From assembly GCF_000720325.1 (NCBI RefSeq), contig NZ_JOJM01000015.1, forward strand, positions 1 to 64,000: DNA of 64,000 nt. The letters run 5' to 3'. Each line of letters opens with the position of its first letter. The stretch's first letter is position 1. The translations under genes and the position numbers were made by a program. The notes beneath the pieces were generated by a model, which did no database searches, was not told the DNA's origin, and saw nothing but the letters and a program-made list of their open reading frames with translations. The stretch comes from Streptomyces sp. NRRL B-1347 (GTDB lineage: Bacteria > Actinomycetota > Actinomycetes > Streptomycetales > Streptomycetaceae). Of the stretch, positions 1 through 12,633 are shown one piece after another.

Positions 1-2407
<2,407 letters not shown>

Positions 2408-2454
2408 GGAGGAGGCCTCCTGTCCGAAGGGAAGGGGAGCAGGCGCATGGGGGT

Positions 2455-3906
2455 TCAGCGGACGTCGTCGGGGCGGCAGGGCGCGCCGGTGGAGCGCCGC
2501 GGGCCCGCGGCGTCCGCGGCGAGCTGGTCGAGGGCGGCCAGCGGGACCGGCAGCCAGTCGGGGCGGTGGCGGGCCTCGTAGACCGCCTCGTAGACCGCCT
2601 TGTCGGTCTCGTGGGCGCGGAGCAGCACCGGCTCGGTGCGCGGGTCGCGGCCCGCGACGTCGGCGTAGCCGGTGCAGTACGCGGCCCGGCAGGCGTCCGC
2701 CCAGCTGGGGGACCACGGGCGGTAGGAGCGGGCGGCGTAGTCGAAGGAGCGCAGCATGCCCGCGACGTCGCGGGCCGCGGGCTGCGGCATGCGGCGCTCG
2801 GCGAGCGGCCGTGCGGGCTCGCCCTCGAAGTCGATGAGGTACCAGCCGCCGGACGGCGCCCGCAGGCACTGGCCCAGGTGCAGATCGCCGTGGACGCGCT
2901 GGGCCGTCCACGCGGTGCCGCTGTGGGTGCCGAGGTCGGCGAGCGCCTGGTACGCGGTGCGCAGCGCGGGCTCGTACGGGCGCAGGGCGGGCACCGCGCG
3001 GGCGGCCGCCTCCAGGCGCTCCGTCATGCCACGGGCGAGCAGCTCCACCTGGGCGCGGCCGAGCGAGACGGTGGGAAGGGCCGCGGCGAGCGCCGCGTGC
3101 ACCTCGGCGGTGGCGCGGCCGAGCGCCCGCGCCTCGGCGCCGAAGTCCTCGCCCTTGGCGAGTGCTTGCAGGGCCAGCTCCCAGCCGTCGCAGGCGCCGC
3201 GCACGTACGGCTGGAGGACGCCGAGGACCAGCGGCTCGTCGACGCCGTCGGCCGTCAGCCAGGCGGCGGGCGAGGGCACGCGGGCGCAGTCCTGCCGGGC
3301 GAGGGCGAGCGGCAGCTCCAGGTCGGGATTGACGCCGGGCACCACCCGGCGGAACAGCTTCAGTATGAACGCGTCGCCGTACACGAGGGAGGAGTTGGAC
3401 TGCTCGACGCTGCACGTGCGGGGGGCCAGCGAGGGCGGTATCTCGGTGTGCTCGGCGCGGGCGAAGCGCAGCACGCCGAGCCGCCCTGGCAGCCGCAGGC
3501 GCTCCAGGAGCAGCCCGGTCAGACGCGGGTCGAGCAGCGCCTCGTACACGGTCCTGCCCGCCAGGGCCCCCTGGGTGACGTGGCCGATGAGCGCGGGCGC
3601 GAGCGGCGGCGGCAGCTCGGCCCGCACCCCTATCAGGAGCTGGTAGCAGTCGGCGGGCAGCTCGTGCTCGGCGGCGGCGTCCGGGCTCGCGAGCAGCGGC
3701 TGGCGCACCCGGATCAGCAGGTGCAGCAGGCCGAGTTCCGCCCCGGGCGGCAGCAGTTCCGTGGCCGCCACAAGCTCGAAGCCCGTGACGGGCCGGCCCT
3801 TGCCCGCGAACCACCGCTGGCGCGGCAGCCAGCCGCGAAGGAGTGGGTCGAGCGACGCGATCAGCGCGCCTGCGTCGGCACTGGGGCGGGTGGCGGCTTC
3901 CGACAT
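2455..3906 (-). CDS. mak: Maltokinase (Pep2-type)
   Basis: Phosphorylates maltose to maltose-1-phosphate with ATP, giving the GlgE donor substrate in the cytoplasm. The protein is 483 aa, normal for the family. It has the N-terminal cap typical of actinobacterial maltokinases ([17 protein letters not shown]) and the aminoglycoside-phosphotransferase-like catalytic motif VHGDLHLGQ followed by [17 protein letters not shown], whose Asp binds metal. The ATG at 3906 is preceded by GAAAGGA at 9 nt. It lies between treS (146 nt upstream) and glgB (47 nt downstream). In mycobacteria TreS and Mak form a complex; the same partnership is inferred here but may be compromised by the treS deletion. Confidence 0.95.
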   Translation of the reverse strand: MSEAATRPSADAGALIASLDPLLRGWLPRQRWFAGKGRPVTGFELVAATELLPPGAELGLLHLLIRVRQPLLASPDAAAEHELPADCYQLLIGVRAELPPPLAPALIGHVTQGALAGRTVYEALLDPRLTGLLLERLRLPGRLGVLRFARAEHTEIPPSLAPRTCSVEQSNSSLVYGDAFILKLFRRVVPGVNPDLELPLALARQDCARVPSPAAWLTADGVDEPLVLGVLQPYVRGACDGWELALQALAKGEDFGAEARALGRATAEVHAALAAALPTVSLGRAQVELLARGMTERLEAAARAVPALRPYEPALRTAYQALADLGTHSGTAWTAQRVHGDLHLGQCLRAPSGGWYLIDFEGEPARPLAERRMPQPAARDVAGMLRSFDYAARSYRPWSPSWADACRAAYCTGYADVAGRDPRTEPVLLRAHETDKAVYEAVYEARHRPDWLPVPLAALDQLAADAAGPRRSTGAPCRPDDVR

Positions 3907-4052
3907 GGTGTCGTGTCCTTTCCGCGCCCTCGACGGGGGAGGTCAAGGGGAGGTGCCGGGGGTGCCGGGCAAGGGACGTGCCGTGGGCGAGTGCCCGGTG
4001 CGGCGTGACTCACGCCCGCCGCGGGCGGGTTCACAGCACTGTCACGGCGACC

Positions 4053-5699
<1,647 letters not shown>

Positions 5700-5717
5700 G
5701 TGTGGGTGACCCTCCGA

Positions 5718-7739
5718 TCAGCGGTAGGACGGTCGCAGGACGAGTACGTGCGCGGGCGTGACGCCCGGATCCAGGCGCACGTAGTTGGCCCTGCCCCAGT
5801 GGTAGGTCTCGCCGGTGAGCTCGTCGCGCACCGGCACGGACTCGTGCCAGTCCAGGCCGAGCTGTGGCATGTTCAACGAGACCGTCGCTTCCTGGGTGTG
5901 GTGGGGGTCGAGGTTCACGACCACCAGAACCGTGTTCGAGCCGCCGGGGTGGCGCACGGTCTTGGAGTACGCGAGCACCGCGTCGTTGTCCGCTTCGTGG
6001 AAGTGCAGGTCACGCAGTTGGCCGAGGGCCGCGTTGGCGCGCCTTGCCGCGTTGAGCTTGGTGATGAGGGGCGCGAGGGAGCGGCCCTCGCGCTCGGCGG
6101 CCGCCCAGTCGCGCGGGCGCAGCTCGTACTTCTCCGAGTGCAGGTACTCCTCGCTGCCGGGGCGCAGCGGGACGTTCTCGTACAGCTCGAAGCCGCTGTA
6201 GACGCCCCAGGTCGGGGAGAGCGTCGCGGCGAGCACCGCGCGCACCGCGAAGGCGGGCGGCCCGCCGTCCTGGAGGTAGGCGTGCAGGATGTCCGGCGTG
6301 TTCACGAAGAAGTTGGGCCGCAGGTAGTGCGCGGTCTCGGTGGACAGCTCGACGAGGTAGTCGGTCAGCTCCCGCTTGTCGTTGCGCCAGGTGAAGTACG
6401 TGTACGACTGGTGGAAGCCGATCGCGGCGAGGGTTCGCAGCATCGCGGGCCGCGTGAACGCCTCGGCGAGGAAGAGGACGTCCGGATCCGTGCGGTGGAT
6501 GTCGGCGAGCACCTCCTCCCAGAACGCGACGGGCTTGGTGTGCGGGTTGTCCACGCGGAAGACGCGCACGCCGTGCCCCATCCAGAAGCGCAGCAGCCGG
6601 ATCGTCTCGGCGGTGATGCCCGCCGCGTCCCGGTCGAAGTGGAGGGGGTAGATGTCCTGGTACTTCTTCGGCGGGTTCTCCGCGTACGCGATGGAGCCGT
6701 CCGCGCGGTGGGCGAACCAGTCGGGGTGCTTCTCCACCCACGGGTGGTCGGGCGAGCACTGGAGGGCGAAGTCCAGGGCGACTTCGAGGCCGAGGCGGCC
6801 CGCCTCGCGCACGAACGCGTCGAAGTCGTCGAGGGTGCCGAGGTCCGGGTGCACGGCGTCGTGGCCGCCCTCGGGGGAGCCGATCGCCCAGGGCACGCCG
6901 ACGTCGTGCGGCCCGGCCGACAGGGAGTTGTTCGCGCCCTTGCGGAAGGTGCTGCCGATGGGGTGGACGGGCGGCAGATAGACGATGTCGAAGCCCATGC
7001 CGGCGATCGCCGGGAGCCGCCGCGCCGCCGTGCGGAACGTCCCGGACACGGGCGGCTCGCCCGCGCGGACCACCGCGCCCTCGGAGCGCGGGAAGAACTC
7101 GTACCAGGAGCCGAAGAGGGCGCGCTCGCGGTCCACCCGCAGCGGGAAGTCCTCGGTGGAGGTGAGCAGCTCGCGCAGCGGATGGGCGGCGAGCACGGCG
7201 TCCGCGTCCGGGGTGAGCGCCCCCGCGAGCCGGGCGGAGGGCGCCCGCGCCGGGTCGCGCAGCGCCTCGACGGCGGCCCGCAGGGGGCCGCGCAGCTCGG
7301 CGGGCGCCCCGGCGGCGGCGCGCTCGTAGAGCCGGGAGCCCTCCAGGAGGACCAGGTCGGTGTCGATGCCCGCGGGTATCTTGATCTCCGCGTGGTGGCG
7401 CCAGGTCGCCAGGGGGTCGCTCCACGCCTGCACGGCGAACGACCAGTCGCCGAGGGCGTCCGGGGTGACGTCGGCGCCCCACCGGTCGGTGCCGGGCGCC
7501 AGCTCGCGCATCGGGGTCCAGGGCCCGGCGCGCCCGGCCGGGTCCCGCAGCACCACGTTCGCGGCGACCGCGTCGTGGCCTTCGCGGAAGACGGTGGCGC
7601 TGATCTGGAACGTCTCGCCGACGACGGCCTTGGCGGGACGCCGGCCGCCGAGCACCACGGGCTCGACGGCGAGGATGGGGATCCTTCCGGTGACCGGCAC
7701 GGAGGTGAACTCCCTTACGTCCTTGCGGGGTTCGGGCAT
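5718..7739 (-). CDS. glgE: Alpha-1,4-glucan:maltose-1-phosphate maltosyltransferase
   Basis: Transfers maltosyl units from maltose-1-phosphate to the non-reducing end of alpha-1,4-glucan (GH13_3). From the ATG at 7739 the protein is 673 aa, close to the 675 aa I recall for S. coelicolor GlgE1. This start has AGGAG 5 nt upstream; an in-frame start 23 codons earlier gives a poor N-terminus. Motifs: RIPILAVEPVV at the N-terminal beta domain, FDIVYLPPVHPIG, ENPPKKYQDIYPL, the nucleophile Asp397 in VFRVDNPHTKP, acid/base Glu in VLFLAEAFTRP, and NTPDILHAYLQ. It is first of the four-gene operon, preceded by a candidate sigma-HrdB promoter at 7887-7915. Confidence 0.97.
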   Translation of the reverse strand: MPEPRKDVREFTSVPVTGRIPILAVEPVVLGGRRPAKAVVGETFQISATVFREGHDAVAANVVLRDPAGRAGPWTPMRELAPGTDRWGADVTPDALGDWSFAVQAWSDPLATWRHHAEIKIPAGIDTDLVLLEGSRLYERAAAGAPAELRGPLRAAVEALRDPARAPSARLAGALTPDADAVLAAHPLRELLTSTEDFPLRVDRERALFGSWYEFFPRSEGAVVRAGEPPVSGTFRTAARRLPAIAGMGFDIVYLPPVHPIGSTFRKGANNSLSAGPHDVGVPWAIGSPEGGHDAVHPDLGTLDDFDAFVREAGRLGLEVALDFALQCSPDHPWVEKHPDWFAHRADGSIAYAENPPKKYQDIYPLHFDRDAAGITAETIRLLRFWMGHGVRVFRVDNPHTKPVAFWEEVLADIHRTDPDVLFLAEAFTRPAMLRTLAAIGFHQSYTYFTWRNDKRELTDYLVELSTETAHYLRPNFFVNTPDILHAYLQDGGPPAFAVRAVLAATLSPTWGVYSGFELYENVPLRPGSEEYLHSEKYELRPRDWAAAEREGRSLAPLITKLNAARRANAALGQLRDLHFHEADNDAVLAYSKTVRHPGGSNTVLVVVNLDPHHTQEATVSLNMPQLGLDWHESVPVRDELTGETYHWGRANYVRLDPGVTPAHVLVLRPSYR

Positions 7740-7886
7740 GACCGCTCCTGTTCCGCGTGTGCGTGGGCGGATTCTGGCTGTGGAGGGGTTCCGCGGGTGC
7801 GTGTGCACTCAGCCGCGCCGGGAGCGTGCACGCGCGTACCGGTGGAGCCTTCCCACGCTTCTTGGGTGGGCAATCCGGCGCTTTGT

Positions 7887-7915
7887 TAACTACTCGCGCG
7901 TAACGGCAGGCACAA
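7887..7915 (-). promoter_or_regulatory. Candidate promoter of the glgE-treS-mak-glgB operon
   Basis: On the minus strand TTGTGC (7915-7910) and TAGTTA (7892-7887) are separated by exactly 17 nt, a good match to a housekeeping (HrdB-type) promoter. Transcription would start near 7880, leaving an untranslated leader of about 140 nt before the glgE ATG at 7739. The surrounding bases are locally AT-richer. No start-site data; assigned by pattern only. Confidence 0.5.
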
Positions 7916-7970
7916 GACCGGTCACAGCGAGACCGGGTGACCCGGCCGTCCCGCCGCGGCACACGACGAA

Positions 7971-8001
7971 CCCCCGGCAGGCGAGGTGCGCCTGCCGGGG
8001 G
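7971..8001 (-). terminator. Strong hairpin terminator downstream of the first subtilase gene
   Basis: A perfect 13-bp stem (7971-7983 with 7989-8001) closes a 5-nt loop. It sits 29 nt beyond the stop of the minus-strand protease at 8030 and upstream of the glgE promoter, so it likely insulates the glucan operon from protease transcription. There is no T-run, as is usual in this GC range. Confidence 0.8.
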
Positions 8002-8029
8002 CGGTGGTGCGGTGGTGACTGCGCGACGG

Positions 8030-9199
8030 CTACGACTTGACCTGGAGCAGTCGGTTGGGTGAGCCGGGGCCCACGTTGGTGAGCCGGTTTTTCGCGGACC
8101 GGTTGACGAGCATCCGCATCACCTCGGACGGCGGCGCGGAGCGCTTGTCGGCGAGGTACAGGGCCGCGGCCCCGGCGACGTGCGGCGCCGCCATCGACGT
8201 GCCGGAGAGCGTCGCGGTGGCGTTGTCGTTGGCGTTGGACGCCGACTTGATGGCCACGCCCGGCGCGAACAGGTCCACGCTGAGGCCGTAGTTGGAGAAG
8301 GCGGGCTTGGCGTCGCCGCGGTCGGACGCCGCGACGGTGAGCGCCTCGGCGACGCGCGCGGGCGAGGTGCCGCTCGCGGGCTGGCCGGAGTTCCCGGCCG
8401 CGACCGAGTACGTCACCCCGGACGCGATGGAGTTCCGCACGGCCTGGTCGAGCGTCGCGTTGGCGCCGCCGCCGAGGCTCATGTTCGCCACGGCGGGCTT
8501 GCGGGCGTTCCTGGTCACGAAGTCGATGCCCGCGATGACGCCGGACAGCGTGCCCGAGCCCTGGTTGTTGAGCACGCGCACGCCCACGACCCTGGCCTTC
8601 TTGGCGACGCCGTACTTCGTGCCCGCGATGGACCCGGCCACGTGCGTGCCGTGCCCGTTGCCGTCCTCGGCGATCGGGTCGTTGTCGACGAAGTCGAAGC
8701 CGGAGCGGGCGCGCCCGCCGAAGTCCTTGTGCGTGTTGCGCACGCCGGTGTCGATGACGTAGACGGTGACGCCCGCGCCCGCCGAGTTCGGGTAGCGGAA
8801 CGTCCTGTCGAGCGGCAGCTTGGCCTGGTCGATGCGGTCCACGCCCCAGGCCGGCGGGTTGACCTGCTTGCCGTCCGCGTGGAGCGTGATGTCCTCGGTG
8901 ACCGAGCTGACCGACGGGTCGGCGGCGAGAGCCTTCGCCTCCGCCGAACTTGCCTTCACCGCGAAGCCGTTGAGGGCCGAGCGGTAGGTGTGGCTGATCT
9001 TCGCGCCGTACTCGTCGGCGATGTCCCTGCCGTCCGCGGACGCCGCGCGGGTGTCCGACTTCAGGGTCACGATGTAGCCGTGCTCGGCGGCGCCGGGCGC
9101 GGCCTGCGACGACGGGGCCGCGACGGCGAAACCGCCGACGAGAGCGACGACCGTGATGGCCGAGACCCGCCGTATACGACGCGTGTGTGACAACTGCAT
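8030..9199 (-). CDS. Secreted subtilisin-like serine protease (S8, proteinase K type)
   Basis: Extracellular endopeptidase of 389 aa. The chosen ATG at 9199 has GGGAGGG about 8 nt upstream and gives a Sec signal peptide (HTRRIRR, then a hydrophobic stretch to about residue 33). An I9 propeptide/inhibitor domain follows (HGYIVTLKSD to about residue 110). The catalytic triad is Asp150 (YVIDTG), His183 (NGHGTHVAGS) and Ser335 (SGTSMAAPH), with oxyanion Asn270 (AAGNSG). No C-terminal P or binding domain. It is a tandem paralogue of the gene at 9511-10722; each has its own ribosome site and a hairpin after it. It belongs to a local concentration of exported proteases. Confidence 0.93.
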   Translation of the reverse strand: MQLSHTRRIRRVSAITVVALVGGFAVAAPSSQAAPGAAEHGYIVTLKSDTRAASADGRDIADEYGAKISHTYRSALNGFAVKASSAEAKALAADPSVSSVTEDITLHADGKQVNPPAWGVDRIDQAKLPLDRTFRYPNSAGAGVTVYVIDTGVRNTHKDFGGRARSGFDFVDNDPIAEDGNGHGTHVAGSIAGTKYGVAKKARVVGVRVLNNQGSGTLSGVIAGIDFVTRNARKPAVANMSLGGGANATLDQAVRNSIASGVTYSVAAGNSGQPASGTSPARVAEALTVAASDRGDAKPAFSNYGLSVDLFAPGVAIKSASNANDNATATLSGTSMAAPHVAGAAALYLADKRSAPPSEVMRMLVNRSAKNRLTNVGPGSPNRLLQVKS

Positions 9200-9464
9200 G
9201 TGCTGGTTCCCTCCCCATTGGACGCGACCTTCCCTCCCCTGGGAAGCGGCCGAGTGCTGGGCCGCATCAGGTCGCGTTGTCCTGGAAGCGTGGCCTGCCC
9301 GGGTGAACCTCAACAAGCCTGTACGACAACGGGGAACCCGCGTTAACCCGTTCGGGGCGAGCCCTGCGGTAGGCGTACACGTGCAACTTGAGCGAAAGCG
9401 TGGAGAGGCGCCTGAGGACTTAGGTGGCGCTTGGGTGCCGGGTCGCGCAGAGTTACGACCCGGA

Positions 9465-9497
9465 CCCCCGGCAGGGGCTGAGGATTCCCGCCGGGGG
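9465..9497 (-). terminator. Hairpin terminator after the second subtilase gene
   Basis: An 8-bp stem (9465-9472 with 9490-9497) encloses a 17-nt loop, just beyond the TAG stop at 9511-9513. A second small palindrome, GCCGGTACCGGC (9500-9511), lies between stop and stem. It is weaker than the 13-bp hairpin after the neighbouring paralogue. Confidence 0.5.
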
Positions 9498-9510
9498 CAG
9501 CCGGTACCGG

Positions 9511-10722
9511 CTACTTAACTTGGAGCAGTCGGTTCGGCGAGCCCGCGCCGATGCCCGACAGCTTGTTCTTGGCCGACCGGTCGGTGAGCCACTTGCCGAC
9601 CTTGGCGGGCTTGGCCGTGCGGTGGTCGGCGAGGTACAGGGCCGCGACCCCGGCGACGTGCGGCGCCGCCATCGACGTGCCGGAGTACGTGGCCGTGGCC
9701 GTGTTGCTCGTGTTGGACGCGGACTTGATCGCCACGCCCGGCGCGAACAGGTCGAGGCGCGAGCCGTAGTTGGAGAACGACGGGCGCTTGTCGCGCCGGT
9801 CGGACGCCCCGACCGTCAGGGCCTCCTTGACCCGGGCGGGCGAGGAGTTCGTCGCGGGCTCGCTCTCGTTGCCCGCCGCCACGGAGTACGTGACGCCGGA
9901 CGCGACGGACTTGCGCACCGCGGCGTCAAGCGGCGCGAAGGCCGGGGTGCCGATGCTCATGTTGGCGACGGCGGGCTTGCGCGCGTTCCTGGTCACCCAG
10001 TCGACGCCCGCGATGATCCCGGCGAGGGTGCCGCCGCCCTCCGAGTCGAGCACGCGCACGGCCACGATCTTGGCCTTCTTGGCGACGCCGTACTTCGTGC
10101 CCGCGACGGTTCCGGCCACGTGCGTGCCGTGGCCGTTGGCGTCCTGGGCGACGGGGTCGTTGCCGATGAAGTCCCAGCCGGAGCGGGCCCGTCCGCCGAA
10201 GTCCTTGTGCGAGGTGCGCACGCCGGTGTCGATGACGTAGACGGTGACGCCCGCGCCCTTCGTCCGCGGCGCGGTGTACGACTTGTCGAGCGGCAGGTTC
10301 TTCTGGTCGATGCGGTCCAGACCCCACGACGGCGGGTTCGGCTGCCGCGCCGCGGCCTGCGGCGCCGCGGCCCGCGCGCCCAGGTCCACGTGGATCTTCC
10401 GGTCCGCGACCACGTCGGCGACCGACGGGTCGGCCGCGAGCCGGCGCGCCTCGGCGGCGGTGGCCCGCACGGCGTAGCCGTTGAGCGCCGCGCTGTAGGT
10501 GCGCTGGATGCGCGCGTCGTACTTCTCGGCCACGTCCTTGCCCGCGCCGGACGTGGACTTCGTGCCCGGCTTGAGCGTCACGATGTACGTGCCGCTGCGG
10601 CTCGCGTCCCCGGAGCCCGGTGCGGCGTGCGACGGCGGGGTCACGGCGGCCAGCAGGCCCACCGTGGCGACGGCCGCGACGGCCCCCGCCCGACGCCGTC
10701 CTCTGATGCGTTGCAGTTCCAT
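9511..10722 (-). CDS. Secreted subtilisin-like serine protease (S8), tandem paralogue
   Basis: 403-aa exported endopeptidase closely related to the protease at 8030-9199. The ATG at 10722 has GGGAGGG about 8 nt upstream, the same arrangement as its paralogue. Parts in order: Sec signal peptide (to about residue 33), I9 propeptide (TYIVTLKPGTK onward), an Ala-rich linker near 116-128, and the catalytic domain with Asp165 (YVIDTGVR), His198 (NGHGTHVAG), Asn in AAGNES and Ser350 (YSGTSMAAPH). It ends LLQVK like its neighbour. Recent tandem duplication followed by divergence is inferred. Confidence 0.93.
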   Translation of the reverse strand: MELQRIRGRRRAGAVAAVATVGLLAAVTPPSHAAPGSGDASRSGTYIVTLKPGTKSTSGAGKDVAEKYDARIQRTYSAALNGYAVRATAAEARRLAADPSVADVVADRKIHVDLGARAAAPQAAARQPNPPSWGLDRIDQKNLPLDKSYTAPRTKGAGVTVYVIDTGVRTSHKDFGGRARSGWDFIGNDPVAQDANGHGTHVAGTVAGTKYGVAKKAKIVAVRVLDSEGGGTLAGIIAGVDWVTRNARKPAVANMSIGTPAFAPLDAAVRKSVASGVTYSVAAGNESEPATNSSPARVKEALTVGASDRRDKRPSFSNYGSRLDLFAPGVAIKSASNTSNTATATYSGTSMAAPHVAGVAALYLADHRTAKPAKVGKWLTDRSAKNKLSGIGAGSPNRLLQVK

Positions 10723-11130
10723 GTACTGCGTTCCCTCCCCTGGAAACGGCTGGTGTCACGACGCCCTGTGCGCGCTGTGCGGTCGCAGGCGTGCTGGGCA
10801 GCGTCTCGTGTGCGGGTGAACGGTCACAAGCCGTGGAGCGGGGCGGAATCGGTCATATCGCCCGCCTTTTGGCTGGTTACGGCTCAACCCAAGTTCAGGC
10901 TTGGAAGCATGCTAGTAAATCCGAGGATTGACTTGGGATTTTCGCCTCCCCGATGATCAGTGAGGGCCCCGGGCGGCAACCCGCCCCGCCTTCGCCGGAG
11001 TCCGGACACCGGCGGGGGACGGGCGGGTGCCGACCCACCCGCACGACGCGGCCCGGCGGGTGTCCCGTGCGCCGAGGTGGACGTCCGAGGACCGCCAGCG
11101 CGCGGCCCCGCGGCGGGCCACCCTCGCCGC
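10723..11130. other. Intergenic region between the divergent subtilase and SnoaL-like genes
   Basis: 408 nt without a convincing gene. The stretch 10856-10945 is clearly AT-richer than its surroundings and should hold the promoters. A 7-bp inverted pair, CCCAAGT (10888-10894) and ACTTGGG (10931-10937), frames it, with a smaller CCAAG/CTTGG pair at 10889-10904. TTGACT at 10928-10933 could be a plus-strand -35 box but has no good -10 partner. From 10970 to 11130 the sequence is very GC-rich with no clear signal. Confidence 0.4.
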
Positions 11131-11598
11131 ATGACCACCACGCCGCGCACCGACGCCCGCTCCGTGCTGACCGCCATGTACGCCGCCGAGACCCGCTATC
11201 TGGCCGCGGGCGGCCCCGGCCGCGCCTCCTTCGCCCCGCTCGCCCCCCACTTCGCGCCCGACGTCGTCCTGCACCAGGCGGCCGCCCTGCCGTACGGCGG
11301 CACGTGGCGCGGGCACTCCGGCCTCGAGCGGTTCTTCCTCGCGATGGCCGACACCTGGGCGGAGTTCGACATCGTGCGGCAGGAGTTCCTCGCGTCCGGC
11401 GGTGACGGCGGCGGCAGTGGCGGCACCGGCGGGCGGCAGACCGTCGTCGTGCACAGCGACATCCGCGCCCGCGCCCGGGCCACCGGGCGCCCGCTCGCCT
11501 TCCCGATCCTCCAGACCATCACCGTCGAGGAGGGCAGGATCCGCGAGGTCCGGCCGTTCTACTGGGACACGGCGGCGATCGCGGAGGCCTGCCGCTGA
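11131..11598 (+). CDS. SnoaL-like / nuclear transport factor 2-fold protein
   Basis: Small cytoplasmic protein of 155 aa of the NTF2/SnoaL cone-fold superfamily, which includes polyketide cyclases, isomerases and proteins of unknown role. The family call rests on overall pattern: an N-terminal helix (MYAAETRYLAAGGPGRASF), LAPHFAPDVVLHQ, YGGTWRGHSGLERFF, and the closing strands FPILQTITVEEGRIREVRPF followed by YWD. A Gly/Ser-rich insertion (GGDGGGSGGTGG) lies between strands. There is no clear ribosome site before the ATG, so leaderless initiation is possible; the upstream frame lacks protein-like sequence. No catalytic function can be assigned. Confidence 0.75.
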   Translation: MTTTPRTDARSVLTAMYAAETRYLAAGGPGRASFAPLAPHFAPDVVLHQAAALPYGGTWRGHSGLERFFLAMADTWAEFDIVRQEFLASGGDGGGSGGTGGRQTVVVHSDIRARARATGRPLAFPILQTITVEEGRIREVRPFYWDTAAIAEACR

Positions 11599-11620
11599 GC
11601 GGCGCGGCGCCGGTTCCGCG

Positions 11621-11650
11621 TTGACAGGGCGCGGGACCGGCGTCTGTAAT
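11621..11650 (+). promoter_or_regulatory. Candidate sigma-70-type promoter
   Basis: A consensus TTGACA (11621-11626) is followed after 18 nt by TGTAAT (11645-11650). The -35 hexamer is the best seen in the window. The next confident start codon is 340 nt downstream (hemerythrin-like gene at 11991), so the target is uncertain. Confidence 0.5.
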
Positions 11651-11778
11651 GGTCCGCGTGCCGCGTGGCTTGGGCCAAAGAGCAGTGGGCAGGCCTTCGA
11701 CCGGGCGAGCACTTCACCAAGGGACATGACCTTGCGTTCACTTCGTATCGCGTCGCCGCGCTGCGGCTGACGCGGCCG

Positions 11779-11876
11779 CGTACCCGGCGTAGCCCCGTAC
11801 CCGAGGGAACGGCACGACGCCGTACCCGCCGGAACGGCACAGCCCCGTACCCGACGTAGCCGCGACCGCGTACCCG
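11779..11876. repeat. Five interspersed CGTACCCG units
   Basis: CGTACCCG occurs at 11779, 11796, 11821, 11846 and 11869, spaced 17, 25, 25 and 23 nt. Two units are also followed by a shared GGAACGGCAC (11807-11816 and a copy near 11831-11840). The spacing is not codon-periodic, arguing against a coding repeat; the array could be a binding-site cluster or a decayed tandem repeat. Confidence 0.6.
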
Positions 11877-11990
11877 CGCCCGTCTCCCGGGCTCTGGGCC
11901 GCGCCCGCGCACCACCTTCACCTCTTCACCGCGTCCGCCGGTCCGTCACGCACGCGCGGACGCGCCACCCTGTCTGGAGACCCCATCCGC

Positions 11991-12506
11991 ATGTCCACGC
12001 CCACGCCCACCGGCACCCCGCGCCCCCGCGAGGTCCGCACCCTCGCCGACAAGCTCCTGGAGGTCCACGACTGGCTGCGCGAGCAGCTCGGTCACCTCCG
12101 CGCCGAGGCCACCGCGCACCTCGCCGCCCGCGCCGCCCACCAGGGCCCCGGCGCACCGCCCGCGCCCGGCCTCGGCCTGCAGATCAGGCAGCGCTGCCTG
12201 GAGTTCTGCGACGCGCTCACCTTCCACCACACGGGCGAGGACGAGCACGTCTTCCCCGGGGTCCTCGAACACCACCCCGACCTGCGCGAACCCCTCGCCC
12301 GGCTCGGCGTCGAACACCGCGAGATCGCCCGCCTCAAGGAGCGCGTCCTCGCCCTGCTCGACGACGTCACGACCGCGGAGCCCGAGGCGTTCCTCACGGA
12401 GTTCGACGCCCTGGCGCGGCGCCTCACCGCCCACCTGGACCACGAGGAGGGCTGGCTCGTGCCGGTCCTGGCCGACGTGCCGTTCCCGCCCGGCCCGCCC
12501 GCCTGA
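11991..12506 (+). CDS. Hemerythrin-like (HHE) cation-binding protein
   Basis: Predicted four-helix-bundle protein of 171 aa that could bind a di-iron centre and sense or buffer O2, NO or iron. The HHE pattern is complete: His26 (VHDWLREQL), the cluster HHTGEDEHVFP at 79-89, EHREIARL with His109, and HLDHEE with His148 and His151. There is no signal peptide or membrane segment, so it should be cytoplasmic. The ATG at 11991 lacks a strong ribosome site. It precedes the kinase genes by 127 nt on the same strand; no functional link is evident. Confidence 0.85.
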   Translation: MSTPTPTGTPRPREVRTLADKLLEVHDWLREQLGHLRAEATAHLAARAAHQGPGAPPAPGLGLQIRQRCLEFCDALTFHHTGEDEHVFPGVLEHHPDLREPLARLGVEHREIARLKERVLALLDDVTTAEPEAFLTEFDALARRLTAHLDHEEGWLVPVLADVPFPPGPPA

Positions 12507-12633
12507 CTGCCGAACCCCCGGTGAACCGAGTAATCTGCCGGGGCGTTTCGTGAGGTGACGGCGTACGGCCGCCCGCGTCCAGCAGGGACGCGGCAGCAGC
12601 CGGGGCGACAAGGGCACAGGGGGACGGGGCGGG

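Larger units (their letters stand above)
11599..11990. other. Non-coding region with an orphan promoter and short repeats
   Basis: 392 nt between the SnoaL-like and hemerythrin-like genes. It holds a good sigma-70-type promoter (11621-11650), then about 75 nt of average composition, then five copies of CGTACCCG (11779-11876). A 14-codon frame, ATG 11726 to TGA 11770 (MTLRSLRIASPRCG), has AAGGGA only 1 nt before its ATG, too close for normal initiation. The region may be the long leader of the hemerythrin gene or the remnant of a lost gene. Confidence 0.4.

Noticed and set aside
11726..11770. A 14-codon mini-gene MTLRSLRIASPRCG
   Set aside because: Its only purine-rich site is 1 nt from the ATG, and nothing downstream behaves like an attenuator. 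Kept only as part of an unexplained region.
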